Below are positions 53,879 to 62,695 of a DNA stretch of 64,000 nucleotides, piece by piece; within the stretch, counting starts at the first letter, position 1, and each line of letters begins with the position of its first letter. Source of the DNA: Gammaproteobacteria bacterium (GTDB lineage Bacteria > Pseudomonadota > Gammaproteobacteria > Xanthomonadales > Marinicellaceae); the NCBI GenBank assembly GCA_041395445.1, contig JAWLAO010000002.1:372001-436000 (forward strand). The letters are read 5' to 3'. The position numbers and the translations under genes are program-made. The notes beneath the pieces are model-generated. The model had not been told where the DNA came from and did not search any database. It worked only from the letters and a program-made list of their open reading frames with translations.

Positions 53879-56416
53879 ATGTTGAAAACCATTAATGACA
53901 TCAATTTCAAGATTCCGGGCTTGCGTTTAATCAGCAAGATTGGAGAGGGAGGCATGTCTGTGGTGTATTTAGCAGAGCAAGTTTCTCTCAAAAGGGAAGT
54001 TGCCGTCAAAGTTATGAGATTGGAGGTTGCTGATAATGATTTAGATGTCCAAAGGTTCAAACATGAAGCCAAAATTATTGCGCATTTAGATCACCCCAAT
54101 ATTATCAATATTTACAATATTGGGCAAACATCAACCGGCGAAGTCTTTTTTACCATGCCCTATCTCAATCATGGAGACTTATCAACCTATTTGATTGAAG
54201 ACGAAAAGCAGTTTATTGAACTTTTAAAATCAGTTTGTGATGGTTTGTCTTTCGCCCATGATCATGGTGTGGTTCATCGGGATATTAAACCTGAGAACTT
54301 GTTATTCGACAAGTTTGGCAGCATTCGCATTGCCGATTTTGGTATAGCTATCTCTCAAGATGGCGGAAGAATGACCAAAGAACACCAGATTGTTGGTTCT
54401 GCTCAATACATGAGCCCCGAGCAGGCAAGATCGTTAAAAGTAGATTTAAGAACAGATATCTACTCTTTGGGAATCGTTATTTACGAGAGATTGACTGGAA
54501 AAGTACCTTTTGATGGAGACGAGAGTATTTCAATTTTAGTCAACCATGTGAGTTCTCCACCTGAACCTTTGCCACCAAAAATGCGACACTGGCAAAAAGT
54601 CATTGATAAGTGTTTGGCAAAAGACCCCGGAGATCGTTTTCAGTCAATGGTAGAGCTCAAGATAGCTTTAGACCGAGTTCCAGTAAACTCCATTCAGAGA
54701 ACGAATGACACGATAAAGGACTTTTGGAAAGACTTGAAAATTAGAAGAAACCGATGGTTTATTCCTGGCGTTTCGGCACTCGTGTTATTGTTGCTGGTTT
54801 TGATTTTTGTACTAAGCAAAAACACATCTCCAACCCCTGAAGAGCAAGAACCGCTGGACACAAATTTCAAAACAACCGAACAAAAACCGATTGAGCAAAA
54901 GCCCGTTGAAAGTAAGCAACCTGATACAAAAACAGATAATCTTCCTCCAACAAATATTGATACACCACAGGAAGACTCAACTGCTCAAGATATAATTCAA
55001 AACAGCAAGGGTAATGAAGAAAACTTAGCAAGTAGTACTGATGAAAACACCACTCCACTGCAAAATGAGGAAAATATAACTCCGATTGCAAACACTGAAG
55101 AAAAGCAAAACGAACTATCTTCATCTATTGAAGATAAAACAGCTGATGAAGATAGTCTCAGACAGACCGATTTTGATAATACCGACATATCTTCACCATT
55201 ATCCGTCGATGAAATCAAACAACAAATTGCGCAGCAAGTACAAGACGAACAAAGTGAGGACATTAATGATTCACAATCATCAAGTGATTCTGGACAAGCC
55301 GTCAATATTGAAGCGCTACTGGAGTCTGCACGGAAAAATATCGAAAGTTATCAATTAACCAAGCCGGCTGATGATAATGCAATGGATCAACTGTTGACGA
55401 TTTTATCTGTTGAACCAAGCCATCAGTCCGCTTTAGAAGAACTCCATGAAATAGGGAATCGTTATTTTCTGCTTATCAATGGAGCATTATTAAGAAATGA
55501 ATTTAACAATGCTGTTACGCACTTGAAGTCTTTTAATGCGTTCAATGAAAAAACAGACTCAATTAACACCGATTATGATGTTGAAAAGCAGTCGCTTATC
55601 ACTACTGCAAAAAAACTTGACTTATCATCAGATGATATTAATGCAGATCAGGTCAATAGTTTAATTGAGTTTCTCAGTATTATTGATTCAGAAAATAATT
55701 ATTTGGCAACACTTGAAAAAGTGCTATTGTTCAAAAACCAACCCCAAGTAGGCGATAAACTATTAGACAGTAAACGAATAGAAACAATTCTGGTAAAAGA
55801 TAATCTGGCAATTACCACGAAAGAGATTACGGTTCAGCAATATAAAGAGTTCGCAGAGGCCACTTCGAGAGAGGAGAGCAAATGTCGTCATAAAGGCGGG
55901 ACGCTTGGAAGTTTTTTCAGTAATTATTCATGGAAGTCGCCGGCATTTGAACAAACTCCAAACGACCCGGTGGTTTGTGTTTCTTACGAAGATGCTCTTG
56001 CCTACTCTCAGTGGCTTGCAGAGCAAACAGGAAACAGATATCGTTTGCCTACTGAGCAAGAGTGGAGTTTTGTTGCCTTGAATAAACAAAATAAGTTTTC
56101 ACCTTGTCAATCAGCAAACCTGGCAGGCTCTGAAGCAGCAGATGTTAGAAATAAAGAAAAGAATTACGACTGTAGTGATTCTTTTGTCTATACAGCACCG
56201 GTCGCCACATTTTCAAAAAACAGCCAGGGTGTTTATGATATGCAAGGCAATGTCAGCGAGTGGACACGCTGCAAAGAGGACTCCTGTCAATCACCGATAG
56301 CCATGGGAGGTTCATGGTATAACGGAGAACAAAGCAGCGACTCAACACTCTCTGATAAACTCAAAGATGAAACCGGTTACACCTATATCGGTATTCGCTT
56401 AGTCAGAGATTTATAA
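53879..56416 (+). CDS. Ser/Thr protein kinase with a C-terminal formylglycine-generating-enzyme-like domain
   Basis: 845 residues. Kinase domain at about 15-275 with ISKIGEGGMSVVY, VAVKVM, HRDIKPEN (near 133), IADFG and MSPEQARS, all intact. A membrane segment follows at about 298-316 (VSALVLLLLVLIFVL). An Asp/Glu/Gln/Ser-rich periplasmic linker runs to about 480. The end, about 640-845, is an FGE-sulfatase (SUMF) type domain: VVCVSYEDALAYSQWLAEQT, YRLPTEQEWSF, GVYDMQGNVSEWTR, MGGSWYN and GIRLVRDL. Such domains in kinase fusions mostly serve as binding modules. Target unknown. Convergent with the next gene. Confidence 0.9.
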   Translation: MLKTINDINFKIPGLRLISKIGEGGMSVVYLAEQVSLKREVAVKVMRLEVADNDLDVQRFKHEAKIIAHLDHPNIINIYNIGQTSTGEVFFTMPYLNHGDLSTYLIEDEKQFIELLKSVCDGLSFAHDHGVVHRDIKPENLLFDKFGSIRIADFGIAISQDGGRMTKEHQIVGSAQYMSPEQARSLKVDLRTDIYSLGIVIYERLTGKVPFDGDESISILVNHVSSPPEPLPPKMRHWQKVIDKCLAKDPGDRFQSMVELKIALDRVPVNSIQRTNDTIKDFWKDLKIRRNRWFIPGVSALVLLLLVLIFVLSKNTSPTPEEQEPLDTNFKTTEQKPIEQKPVESKQPDTKTDNLPPTNIDTPQEDSTAQDIIQNSKGNEENLASSTDENTTPLQNEENITPIANTEEKQNELSSSIEDKTADEDSLRQTDFDNTDISSPLSVDEIKQQIAQQVQDEQSEDINDSQSSSDSGQAVNIEALLESARKNIESYQLTKPADDNAMDQLLTILSVEPSHQSALEELHEIGNRYFLLINGALLRNEFNNAVTHLKSFNAFNEKTDSINTDYDVEKQSLITTAKKLDLSSDDINADQVNSLIEFLSIIDSENNYLATLEKVLLFKNQPQVGDKLLDSKRIETILVKDNLAITTKEITVQQYKEFAEATSREESKCRHKGGTLGSFFSNYSWKSPAFEQTPNDPVVCVSYEDALAYSQWLAEQTGNRYRLPTEQEWSFVALNKQNKFSPCQSANLAGSEAADVRNKEKNYDCSDSFVYTAPVATFSKNSQGVYDMQGNVSEWTRCKEDSCQSPIAMGGSWYNGEQSSDSTLSDKLKDETGYTYIGIRLVRDL

Positions 56417-56433
56417 TCTCAAACCTACGAAAA

Positions 56434-57369
56434 TTAACACTTAAAAGGACCATCAATCGTTGGCAACAGGGGCAAATGTTCTTTTAGCCATAAATACTGC
56501 TCCGTTTTCTTTTCTTCTTCTGTCGTCACATAGTCCAAAAATCCGGGGTGCTGAAACCACTTGTGATAATGCACATGAACCAACTCATCAAACTTTGGAT
56601 GTCCCGGACGATCTCGCATCATCGGACGAAAAGGAATCGGATAATTGTAAGTTTGGGGGAGGATTTCGACATGCTCTTTATACCTTTGAGCCGTAACAGC
56701 TAAAGCGACTTGATCCAGACACCTGAAGTCCGTGTTTTCACGCGAAGAATATCCATAAGGCCTTAAGTTAGAATTAAATAAAACTTGAAAGTCTTTTTTC
56801 CATTGTTGAAAAAAACCGGGTAGTTTATGAGCCCAAATAAACCCGGCATTATAATAAGGTTTAATAATATGCTGTCTTACAGTCGTTGTGGTATTAGCTG
56901 TTGGCGAAACAAGGTTAAATAAATCAAAAACTTCCTTCCAAAAAAAATCATTTTTATCACTTGCTCCCTCAGAACCAGGACCCTTATTATCAACAGGCCG
57001 GAGATAAAGTTTTGAGTCATTTGAAAAAAAAGTTGCGTGAATGGGATTTAAAAACAGCGTATCAGTATCCACAAAAATAATAGAATTATAATCAGAAAAA
57101 TTTTTCTCCACATAATCACAAGCCAAAAGTTTGTTGGCAATCGGGTAATCTAAATATTTGGTATTAATATTCTCCTTAATATGTAAAACATTATTTTGAG
57201 AAAAAAATATTTCAGTGTCTTTTGATGGATAAAAATCTTTTCTAGGAGAAAAAGCGATTATATTTAAATCATTTGATATGAGTCTCTTTACAGAGCTAAC
57301 AAATAATTTTGCTTGTTCTTCAAGTAATCCTTTTTCTACGCAAAAAACAAGACCGATATTTGATTTCAA
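56434..57369 (-). CDS. Putative GT-A-fold glycosyltransferase
   Basis: 311 residues. The metal-binding DXD-like motif sits in SIIFVDTDTLFLNP near residue 100, after a Rossmann-like start (NIGLVFCVEKGLLEEQA) and a sugar-nucleotide-like middle. YYNAGFIWAHK and CLDQVALAV are usual downstream landmarks in such transferases (acceptor side). No membrane segment. The start is a TTG at 57369, because no ATG is available at the N-terminus and VFCVEKG follows directly; this makes the start uncertain. It is divergent from a sulfotransferase gene, which hints at glycan synthesis and sulfation together. Donor and acceptor unknown. Confidence 0.7.
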   Translation of the reverse strand: MKSNIGLVFCVEKGLLEEQAKLFVSSVKRLISNDLNIIAFSPRKDFYPSKDTEIFFSQNNVLHIKENINTKYLDYPIANKLLACDYVEKNFSDYNSIIFVDTDTLFLNPIHATFFSNDSKLYLRPVDNKGPGSEGASDKNDFFWKEVFDLFNLVSPTANTTTTVRQHIIKPYYNAGFIWAHKLPGFFQQWKKDFQVLFNSNLRPYGYSSRENTDFRCLDQVALAVTAQRYKEHVEILPQTYNYPIPFRPMMRDRPGHPKFDELVHVHYHKWFQHPGFLDYVTTEEEKKTEQYLWLKEHLPLLPTIDGPFKC

Positions 57370-57436
57370 AAAATAGTACCAAAATTAAAGTACATTCATT
57401 ATATAATGTGCGACATCAATTAAACAACAAACTGGA

Positions 57437-58207
57437 ATGACGCTCTCAATATCAAGTAGAGAAATTAAAGAAATTGTCGGCATAATAGATGATTCACAGC
57501 TGGAACAAATAAACTCGTTTGTTATTTTCGTTGGTCATGCACATAGCGGTCATAGTATCATTGGGGCTCTTCTGGATGCACACCCGGAAGTTGCGATTTC
57601 AAATGAAATGAATGTCCCAAAGTTAATATTAGACCATGATTTAAATGAAGAAACTCTGCAAAAACTGGTGTTGTCCCATACATTGAATCATTCATTATGG
57701 GTAAACACAGGCTACAAATATCATGTAGAAAATGCCTATCAAGGAAAAACAAGATTTCCTAAAGTTTTGGGTGATAAAAAAGGTGGTGGCAGCACAAGAA
57801 TAATAAGAAATAACCCGTGGGTATTAGATAGACTCCATGAAATTTTTGCGGATAAATTAAAATTTATTAACGTTGTAAGAAACCCAAAGGACAATATAGC
57901 AGCCTTTGCTCACTACTGGGGAGATACAGAAGTCACACAAAAACATGTGGACAGATACTTAGAAAACCTTGAAACAACCACAGAAATAGAAAAAAGGTTT
58001 CCTAATCATTTTTTTAGATTGGAGCACTCCGATTTCATAGAAAATCCAGTTAATGAGTATATGAAAATATTACATTTTTTGGGACTTATTGCTGATATGA
58101 ACCAAGTGACAAATTGGCTATCCTTGGTGAGAAAAAAAGAAAATAAAAGATCGGAAACTATTATATGGAGAAAGGATATAAATTTTAACGACTCTACAGA
58201 ATTGTGA
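57437..58207 (+). CDS. Sulfotransferase-like protein 1
   Basis: 256 residues. The PAPS 5'-phosphosulfate loop appears as FVGHAHSGHSIIGALLDAHP (normally with a Lys/Arg-Ser/Gly pattern; here GHAHSGHS), followed by EVAISNE. The 3'-phosphate-binding strand is KFINVVRNPKDNIAAFA with Arg and an aspartate. The C-terminal half has FRLEHSDFIENP, typical of the P-loop sulfotransferase fold. A TATAAT lies at 57402-57407 before the gene. Substrate unknown. No clear ribosome-binding site. Confidence 0.78.
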   Translation: MTLSISSREIKEIVGIIDDSQLEQINSFVIFVGHAHSGHSIIGALLDAHPEVAISNEMNVPKLILDHDLNEETLQKLVLSHTLNHSLWVNTGYKYHVENAYQGKTRFPKVLGDKKGGGSTRIIRNNPWVLDRLHEIFADKLKFINVVRNPKDNIAAFAHYWGDTEVTQKHVDRYLENLETTTEIEKRFPNHFFRLEHSDFIENPVNEYMKILHFLGLIADMNQVTNWLSLVRKKENKRSETIIWRKDINFNDSTEL

Positions 58208-58262
58208 TTAATAACTTTATTACATATTTTATTCATTTTGTGCTTTAAAGAGGATGAAAAAA

Positions 58263-58979
58263 ATGAAACTCAAATCTAAGGATGTATACATATTCTCTCA
58301 CATCCCTAAAACCGCAGGGACGACTTTAAGGATTCATTTTCAACAACACTTAGAAGACCAAGTTGAATTTATCCATTTAGCCAACAAAGGGAACAAATGG
58401 GCCATGGAAAAAGGCATGCTTGAATATTGTAATAGAACTCAATCTGAGCGAGAGAAGGCAAAGGTAATTCTTGGCCATCAAGTAAACTTTAAAACAAAAT
58501 ACCTTGTACCAACATTAAACCCTATTGAAATTGTAGCTTTTAGAGATCCAATAAGTTGGGAAAAATCACGATACAACCAATACGTCAACCGACGTGTAAA
58601 TAATGGTCTAAGCCAGATTTCATTCAAACAATGGATTACAGAAAACGAAAAAACACATAGTCAATTTGAATGGTTCTTATCAAACTATCTAATGTTAAAA
58701 GCAAATATTCGCCAACTTAATGACACTTCAAAAGAAAACCTGCTAATGTATACTTTAAGTAATTTTAGTCATATATTGTTTCTGGAAAATATAGACGTTA
58801 CAATGAATCGAATCTTTGCTAAGCTAAAAATACCATCAAACCCTGAAAGAAAAAATGTTGTGGGAGAGCATAAAAAAAACTTTTATCTTGATAACGAAGA
58901 AAACTATGCTTTGCTTATGAAGGTTACCCAGAAAGAAGTAAATTTATATAAAAAATTAAAAAAAGAATTCAACAAGTGA
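58263..58979 (+). CDS. Sulfotransferase family 2-like protein
   Basis: 238 residues. Begins with a clear PAPS loop, FSHIPKTAGTTLRIHF, the form found in carbohydrate sulfotransferase family 2. The second nucleotide strand is IVAFRDPISWEKSRYNQYV. VILGHQVNF carries a family histidine. The ATG at 58263 has GAGG at 8 bp; an ATG three codons earlier has the same GAGG abutting it. Different in sequence from its two neighbours, so not a simple tandem copy. Probable donor PAPS; acceptor probably a cell-surface glycan (inference). Confidence 0.82.
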   Translation: MKLKSKDVYIFSHIPKTAGTTLRIHFQQHLEDQVEFIHLANKGNKWAMEKGMLEYCNRTQSEREKAKVILGHQVNFKTKYLVPTLNPIEIVAFRDPISWEKSRYNQYVNRRVNNGLSQISFKQWITENEKTHSQFEWFLSNYLMLKANIRQLNDTSKENLLMYTLSNFSHILFLENIDVTMNRIFAKLKIPSNPERKNVVGEHKKNFYLDNEENYALLMKVTQKEVNLYKKLKKEFNK

Positions 58980-59037
58980 CCGAAACAATTAGAATTAACG
59001 TGTATCAAGTTAAATGTTTGAATATTTGGAGAAAATA

Positions 59038-59748
59038 ATGAAATTAATTAAATCAGTTTTTTTGTGTGGTGCATCTTTTTTTGCACTTAACGTAAATGCT
59101 CAATGTAGCAATACAAACTTGTCTGCGTGGTCAAACTTTCAAGATAACGGAGCTGTAAATGTAACAGCAGCTTCAGCAATGGGTGGCACAGCTTGTGGTA
59201 TTGAAGTTGCAGTCAAACACTCTACAAAGAGCTTTGTTGCCGATCAGAATGCGACAAACGAACAGCGCTACAGAGCTGCTATGTGTGTCGATCCCAATGG
59301 TATCGTTCTACCATCAGCAGGTACTGATAGAAGACTTAAATTCCACGCTTCTCAATGTACTGTGGGAACATGTCCAAATACGGGTATGGTTCAGTTCAAA
59401 TTGGAAAATGATGGATCGCAACATTCAATCAAGGGTTATGTCCGCGATGCAAACTCTGCCGCGACAAAGAGAAAGTTTGATGTGCCCTTGGCAGATGCTC
59501 CTAATAGAGTTGAATATGATTTTAACATGACTGCTGGTACATTTAAATTGTGGGTAGATGCAACTTCTGAGGCTGATACTCCTGTAATAGACTTTTCTGG
59601 CATAGATGTTGCTGCATGGAGTGGTGGAGTGAGTGAGGCTCGCTTGGGTAGTACAAATAATCCAGTAAATGTTACAGCAGATCAAGTTGTATACTTAGAT
59701 GAATTCGAGTCTAGAAGACAAACATTCATAGGTGGTACTTGTAACTAA
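59038..59748 (+). CDS. Secreted protein of unknown function, possibly lectin-like
   Basis: 236 residues from the ATG at 59038, which has GGAG at a good distance (a start eight codons upstream is less likely). Signal peptide to MKLIKSVFLCGASFFALNVN-Ala. The mature protein is rich in Asn, Thr, Ala and Gly and has paired cysteines (QCSNTN, TACGIE, QCTVGTC, GGTCN). Alternating strands, such as MVQFKLENDGSQHSIKGYV and TFKLWVDATS, suggest an all-beta fold like concanavalin-type lectins; I cannot name a family. It ends in a strong terminator and sits among sulfotransferases, so a sulfated-glycan link is possible only by context. Confidence 0.7.
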   Translation: MKLIKSVFLCGASFFALNVNAQCSNTNLSAWSNFQDNGAVNVTAASAMGGTACGIEVAVKHSTKSFVADQNATNEQRYRAAMCVDPNGIVLPSAGTDRRLKFHASQCTVGTCPNTGMVQFKLENDGSQHSIKGYVRDANSAATKRKFDVPLADAPNRVEYDFNMTAGTFKLWVDATSEADTPVIDFSGIDVAAWSGGVSEARLGSTNNPVNVTADQVVYLDEFESRRQTFIGGTCN

Positions 59749-59770
59749 ACTAGTTTGGCTTTATACAATA

Positions 59771-59799
59771 AAAAAACCGCTCAAAGAAGCGGTTTTTTT
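59771..59799 (+). terminator. Rho-independent terminator after the secreted protein
   Basis: AAAAAACCGC (59771-59780), loop TCAAAGAA, GCGGTTTTTT (59789-59798) then further T. A textbook stem and U-tract. Confidence 0.9.
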
Positions 59800-59840
59800 A
59801 TGTTTGATTTAAAAAACACAAAGTTAGAAGTAAATTAGAC

Positions 59841-60716
59841 ATGAATTTATTAATAGTAACTGGTCTCCAAAAATCAGGCACATCTCTGTTAAACAGAATG
59901 TTGATGGAGCAAAGTTGTGTTAGTAACCCTTTTTTGCCGGAAGGAAAATTTTTTTGGGGTGATGATCCTCCATTCTCTCCAAAAGCTAGCCCGTGTGGAG
60001 AGCTTTATCAAAAACACTTGGGGAAGAGGGGTCACTATTTGGGTGAAAGTGATTTTAGAGCTTCGGATGAACGACTCTTAATGAGTAGAGTTGAACATGC
60101 AAAAATAAAAACACCTATTCTAATGAATAAAAACCCATATAACTCGGTAAGAATTAAATGGATTAAAAAAATCTTTCCGGATGCTAAAGTTGTATCAATG
60201 TTCAGGAACCCACATGCAAATGTTTTTTCGTTGTTAAAAAAATACATAGATCACGATAACAGAGGCTTAGGCCCTGAAAATGGCTGGTGGGGTGTGAAAC
60301 CAAAAAACTGGCAAGAAATTTTGTCTGATAACAAAATTGAGCAGTTGGCAAAACAGTGGCAAAGTGTAAACCAACAAATTCTTAATGATATCAATGATGT
60401 TGACTTATTGATTGAATATTCAGATTTGTGTGCCAACCCCAATACATACTTACAAAAAATATTTTCTCTTTGGGAAGATAATTATATTTTCAAAGAAATG
60501 CCGGTTTGCCAAAACTTTGATAATGAGTATAAGACAGGAAGCCGTTTACTATCAAAAAACAGAGAGTATCAAAACAATAAAAACTTAAATTTGGCGGGAA
60601 TACAGGAAAATAAAAAAGAACTGTCCCCATTTAACAAAGAAGAACTATTGACTATAGAAAAAGTTTGTCAAGATTTATGGAATGAACTTTTTAAACAAAA
60701 AAGCCATCACTTTTAA
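59841..60716 (+). CDS. Sulfotransferase-like protein 3
   Basis: 291 residues. PAPS loop in VTGLQKSGTSLLNRML at the N-terminus, the most canonical of the three in the block. The 3'-phosphate strand is AKVVSMFRNPHANVFSLLKK. LLIEYSDLCANP is the usual following strand. C-terminus is Lys/Asn-rich. No good ribosome-binding site is seen. It has its own upstream region after the terminator and is convergent with the MBL gene (stops abut). Confidence 0.82.
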   Translation: MNLLIVTGLQKSGTSLLNRMLMEQSCVSNPFLPEGKFFWGDDPPFSPKASPCGELYQKHLGKRGHYLGESDFRASDERLLMSRVEHAKIKTPILMNKNPYNSVRIKWIKKIFPDAKVVSMFRNPHANVFSLLKKYIDHDNRGLGPENGWWGVKPKNWQEILSDNKIEQLAKQWQSVNQQILNDINDVDLLIEYSDLCANPNTYLQKIFSLWEDNYIFKEMPVCQNFDNEYKTGSRLLSKNREYQNNKNLNLAGIQENKKELSPFNKEELLTIEKVCQDLWNELFKQKSHHF

Positions 60717-61700
60717 TCACTCAAAATCTTCAAATTCCATTGCCCGGTAAACTCTACCAATATTCCGTTGAGAAAGATCAGTGAATGTATCCAGATGTTG
60801 GTATGCGGACATGTCAATTTTATAGGCGTCTTGTAACCCACCGTCATTTTCGAGAACTTTGGCGACTTCTTGTCTGAGATAGACCAGATAATCGTGTGTG
60901 TATTTGCGGACTTCGTTCATGTTTGTTGGAGTTCCATGTCCGGGGATAACGATTTCTGCACCTAGTTTTTCAAATTTGTTGTTCCACGTGTCAATCCAAG
61001 CTGCTGTATCCGTGTGGTCGGTAACAGGAAGCATTCTTTGATGAAAGGCCATATCACCGGAAATTACCAGTTTTTGCTGAGGCAACCAAACGACGATATC
61101 TCCCGGAGAGTGGGCTGGTCCAAGATTAAGAGCTTGTATAATAGTTCCTCCTAATACAATTTGATATTTATCATCGAAAACAATATCCGGCAAAGTTGGT
61201 TCTGTATATTGCCCCTTATCCTTTTGACGCTCTTTCATACTTAACACAGAGGATTTGCCGTATTTTTTCATAACTTCCGCGCCATCTCGTTGAGAAACGA
61301 TTTTCGCGCCTTGTTGTTGCCAATAGTTTGAACCCAACATGGCATGACCTTGTGCATTTTCAAGAATGACATATTTGACAGGTAGTTTTGTGAGTTTTTT
61401 GATTTCTTGATGCAGAGCTTGTGCCAGAAGATAGTTTGCACCGGCATTCACAACCACAACACCTTCATCGGTAATTATGAAAGACAAATTGTTGTTATGC
61501 CCTGAATTCTCATAAGTTGGGGCTGCTGTCGCTCCAATTGCAGAATAAACATTGTCCGTCACTTTTTGTGGATATTTATAAAGGATAGAGTTCGGCGCAA
61601 GATAGGATTCCGGCGATTTTTGTTCGGGTTCAAGCCTGACATTAAACTCACAAGCAGTTAAAACAGCGACAATGGCGATATAAAATATTATTTTCTTCAT
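60717..61700 (-). CDS. Metallo-beta-lactamase-fold lipoprotein with a degenerate metal motif
   Basis: 327 residues from the ATG at 61700 (MKKIIFYIAIVAVLTACEF, lipobox LTAC); a longer start at 61718 would displace the signal. The MBL fold is recognisable: VVVVNAGANYLLAQAL, LNLGPAHSPGDIVVWLP, LVISGDMAFH, IVIPGHG. The first zinc motif, usually THXHXDH, reads ENAQGHAML (about residues 111-119), so the first two ligands and the last are changed. Later His and Asp positions remain. A changed-metal or non-hydrolytic role is possible. I recall a subfamily with this form, so it may be a fixed variant. Stands alone. Confidence 0.82.
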   Translation of the reverse strand: MKKIIFYIAIVAVLTACEFNVRLEPEQKSPESYLAPNSILYKYPQKVTDNVYSAIGATAAPTYENSGHNNNLSFIITDEGVVVVNAGANYLLAQALHQEIKKLTKLPVKYVILENAQGHAMLGSNYWQQQGAKIVSQRDGAEVMKKYGKSSVLSMKERQKDKGQYTEPTLPDIVFDDKYQIVLGGTIIQALNLGPAHSPGDIVVWLPQQKLVISGDMAFHQRMLPVTDHTDTAAWIDTWNNKFEKLGAEIVIPGHGTPTNMNEVRKYTHDYLVYLRQEVAKVLENDGGLQDAYKIDMSAYQHLDTFTDLSQRNIGRVYRAMEFEDFE

Positions 61701-61790
61701 GAGAATAGCATAGCACATTAAATATGAAATAATCTATTTTAAAAAACAGCAATCGGTTAAAATATCCCGAATCAAAAAAAACGGACATAT

Positions 61791-62693
61791 ATGTGGTTTA
61801 AAAACGCACGAATTTTTCAATTACCCTCAGATTTTTCAATTGATGCAGCTGAACTTTCCGGAGCCTTGGCTCATGATGCTCTCAAGCCTTGCGGACCACA
61901 GGATATGGCGTCTCAAGGTTGGATTTCACCATTTTCTTTGGAAAACAAAGAGTTATACTGTTTGCAAAGTGGAAGTGCCCAATTGTTTACTATGGCAATT
62001 GAAGAAAAAGTTCTGCCTGCAAAAGTAGTAAACCAACAACTTTCGGAAAAAGTGGGTCAAATCAAAGCCGAATCAGGAAATAAGCCGGGGCGAAAACAAC
62101 AATCAGATATGAAGCAGGAAATCTTGTTTCAGTTATTGCCACAGGCCTTCACAGGAATTAACAAAATCAATGCATATATTGATAACAAACACCAATTGCT
62201 GATTGTTGATAGTGCCAGCCAAAAAGCTGCAGAGAATCTGGTTTCACAACTCCGTCAAACACTCGGTTCATTCAAAGCCACTGCTTTTGGTGAATCATCA
62301 GCAATGGCAACGGTCTTAACACGTTGGGTGAGCCAAGGTCATATTCAGTCGGGATTGGACTTTGGGACAAACTTAGTGTTGGAAACCTTGAATGAGTCTA
62401 AGAGTGTGATTCGTGCCAGAAATGTAGATTTTATCACTGATGAAATGCAAAAACATATTGATAACGGTTATTTGGTGACTCAGATGGGTTTGGTTTTTAA
62501 TGATCGCATCGAATTCACTTTGACACATGATTTTGCAATCAAAAGCATTAAGTTCACCGATATTGTTCAGGATCAACTGGAATATGATTCCATCGAATCT
62601 GAAGAGCAATTACTGGACTCACGCTTTAGTTTGATGAGTTTGGAATTAGCTGAATTGTTTGCTGTCTTATTTGAAATTTTCCCCAAGAACTAA
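61791..62693 (+). CDS. rdgC: Recombination-associated protein RdgC
   Basis: Ring-shaped DNA-binding protein that limits RecA activity and helps replication in recombination-defective cells. MWFKNARIFQLPSDF is the family start; GPQDMASQGWISPF, LLPQAFTGINKINAYIDNK and RWVSQGHIQSGLDFG are further signatures. 300 residues, full length. Followed 2 bp later by the HD gene, so probably one transcript. Confidence 0.97.
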   Translation: MWFKNARIFQLPSDFSIDAAELSGALAHDALKPCGPQDMASQGWISPFSLENKELYCLQSGSAQLFTMAIEEKVLPAKVVNQQLSEKVGQIKAESGNKPGRKQQSDMKQEILFQLLPQAFTGINKINAYIDNKHQLLIVDSASQKAAENLVSQLRQTLGSFKATAFGESSAMATVLTRWVSQGHIQSGLDFGTNLVLETLNESKSVIRARNVDFITDEMQKHIDNGYLVTQMGLVFNDRIEFTLTHDFAIKSIKFTDIVQDQLEYDSIESEEQLLDSRFSLMSLELAELFAVLFEIFPKN

Positions 62694-62695
62694 CT

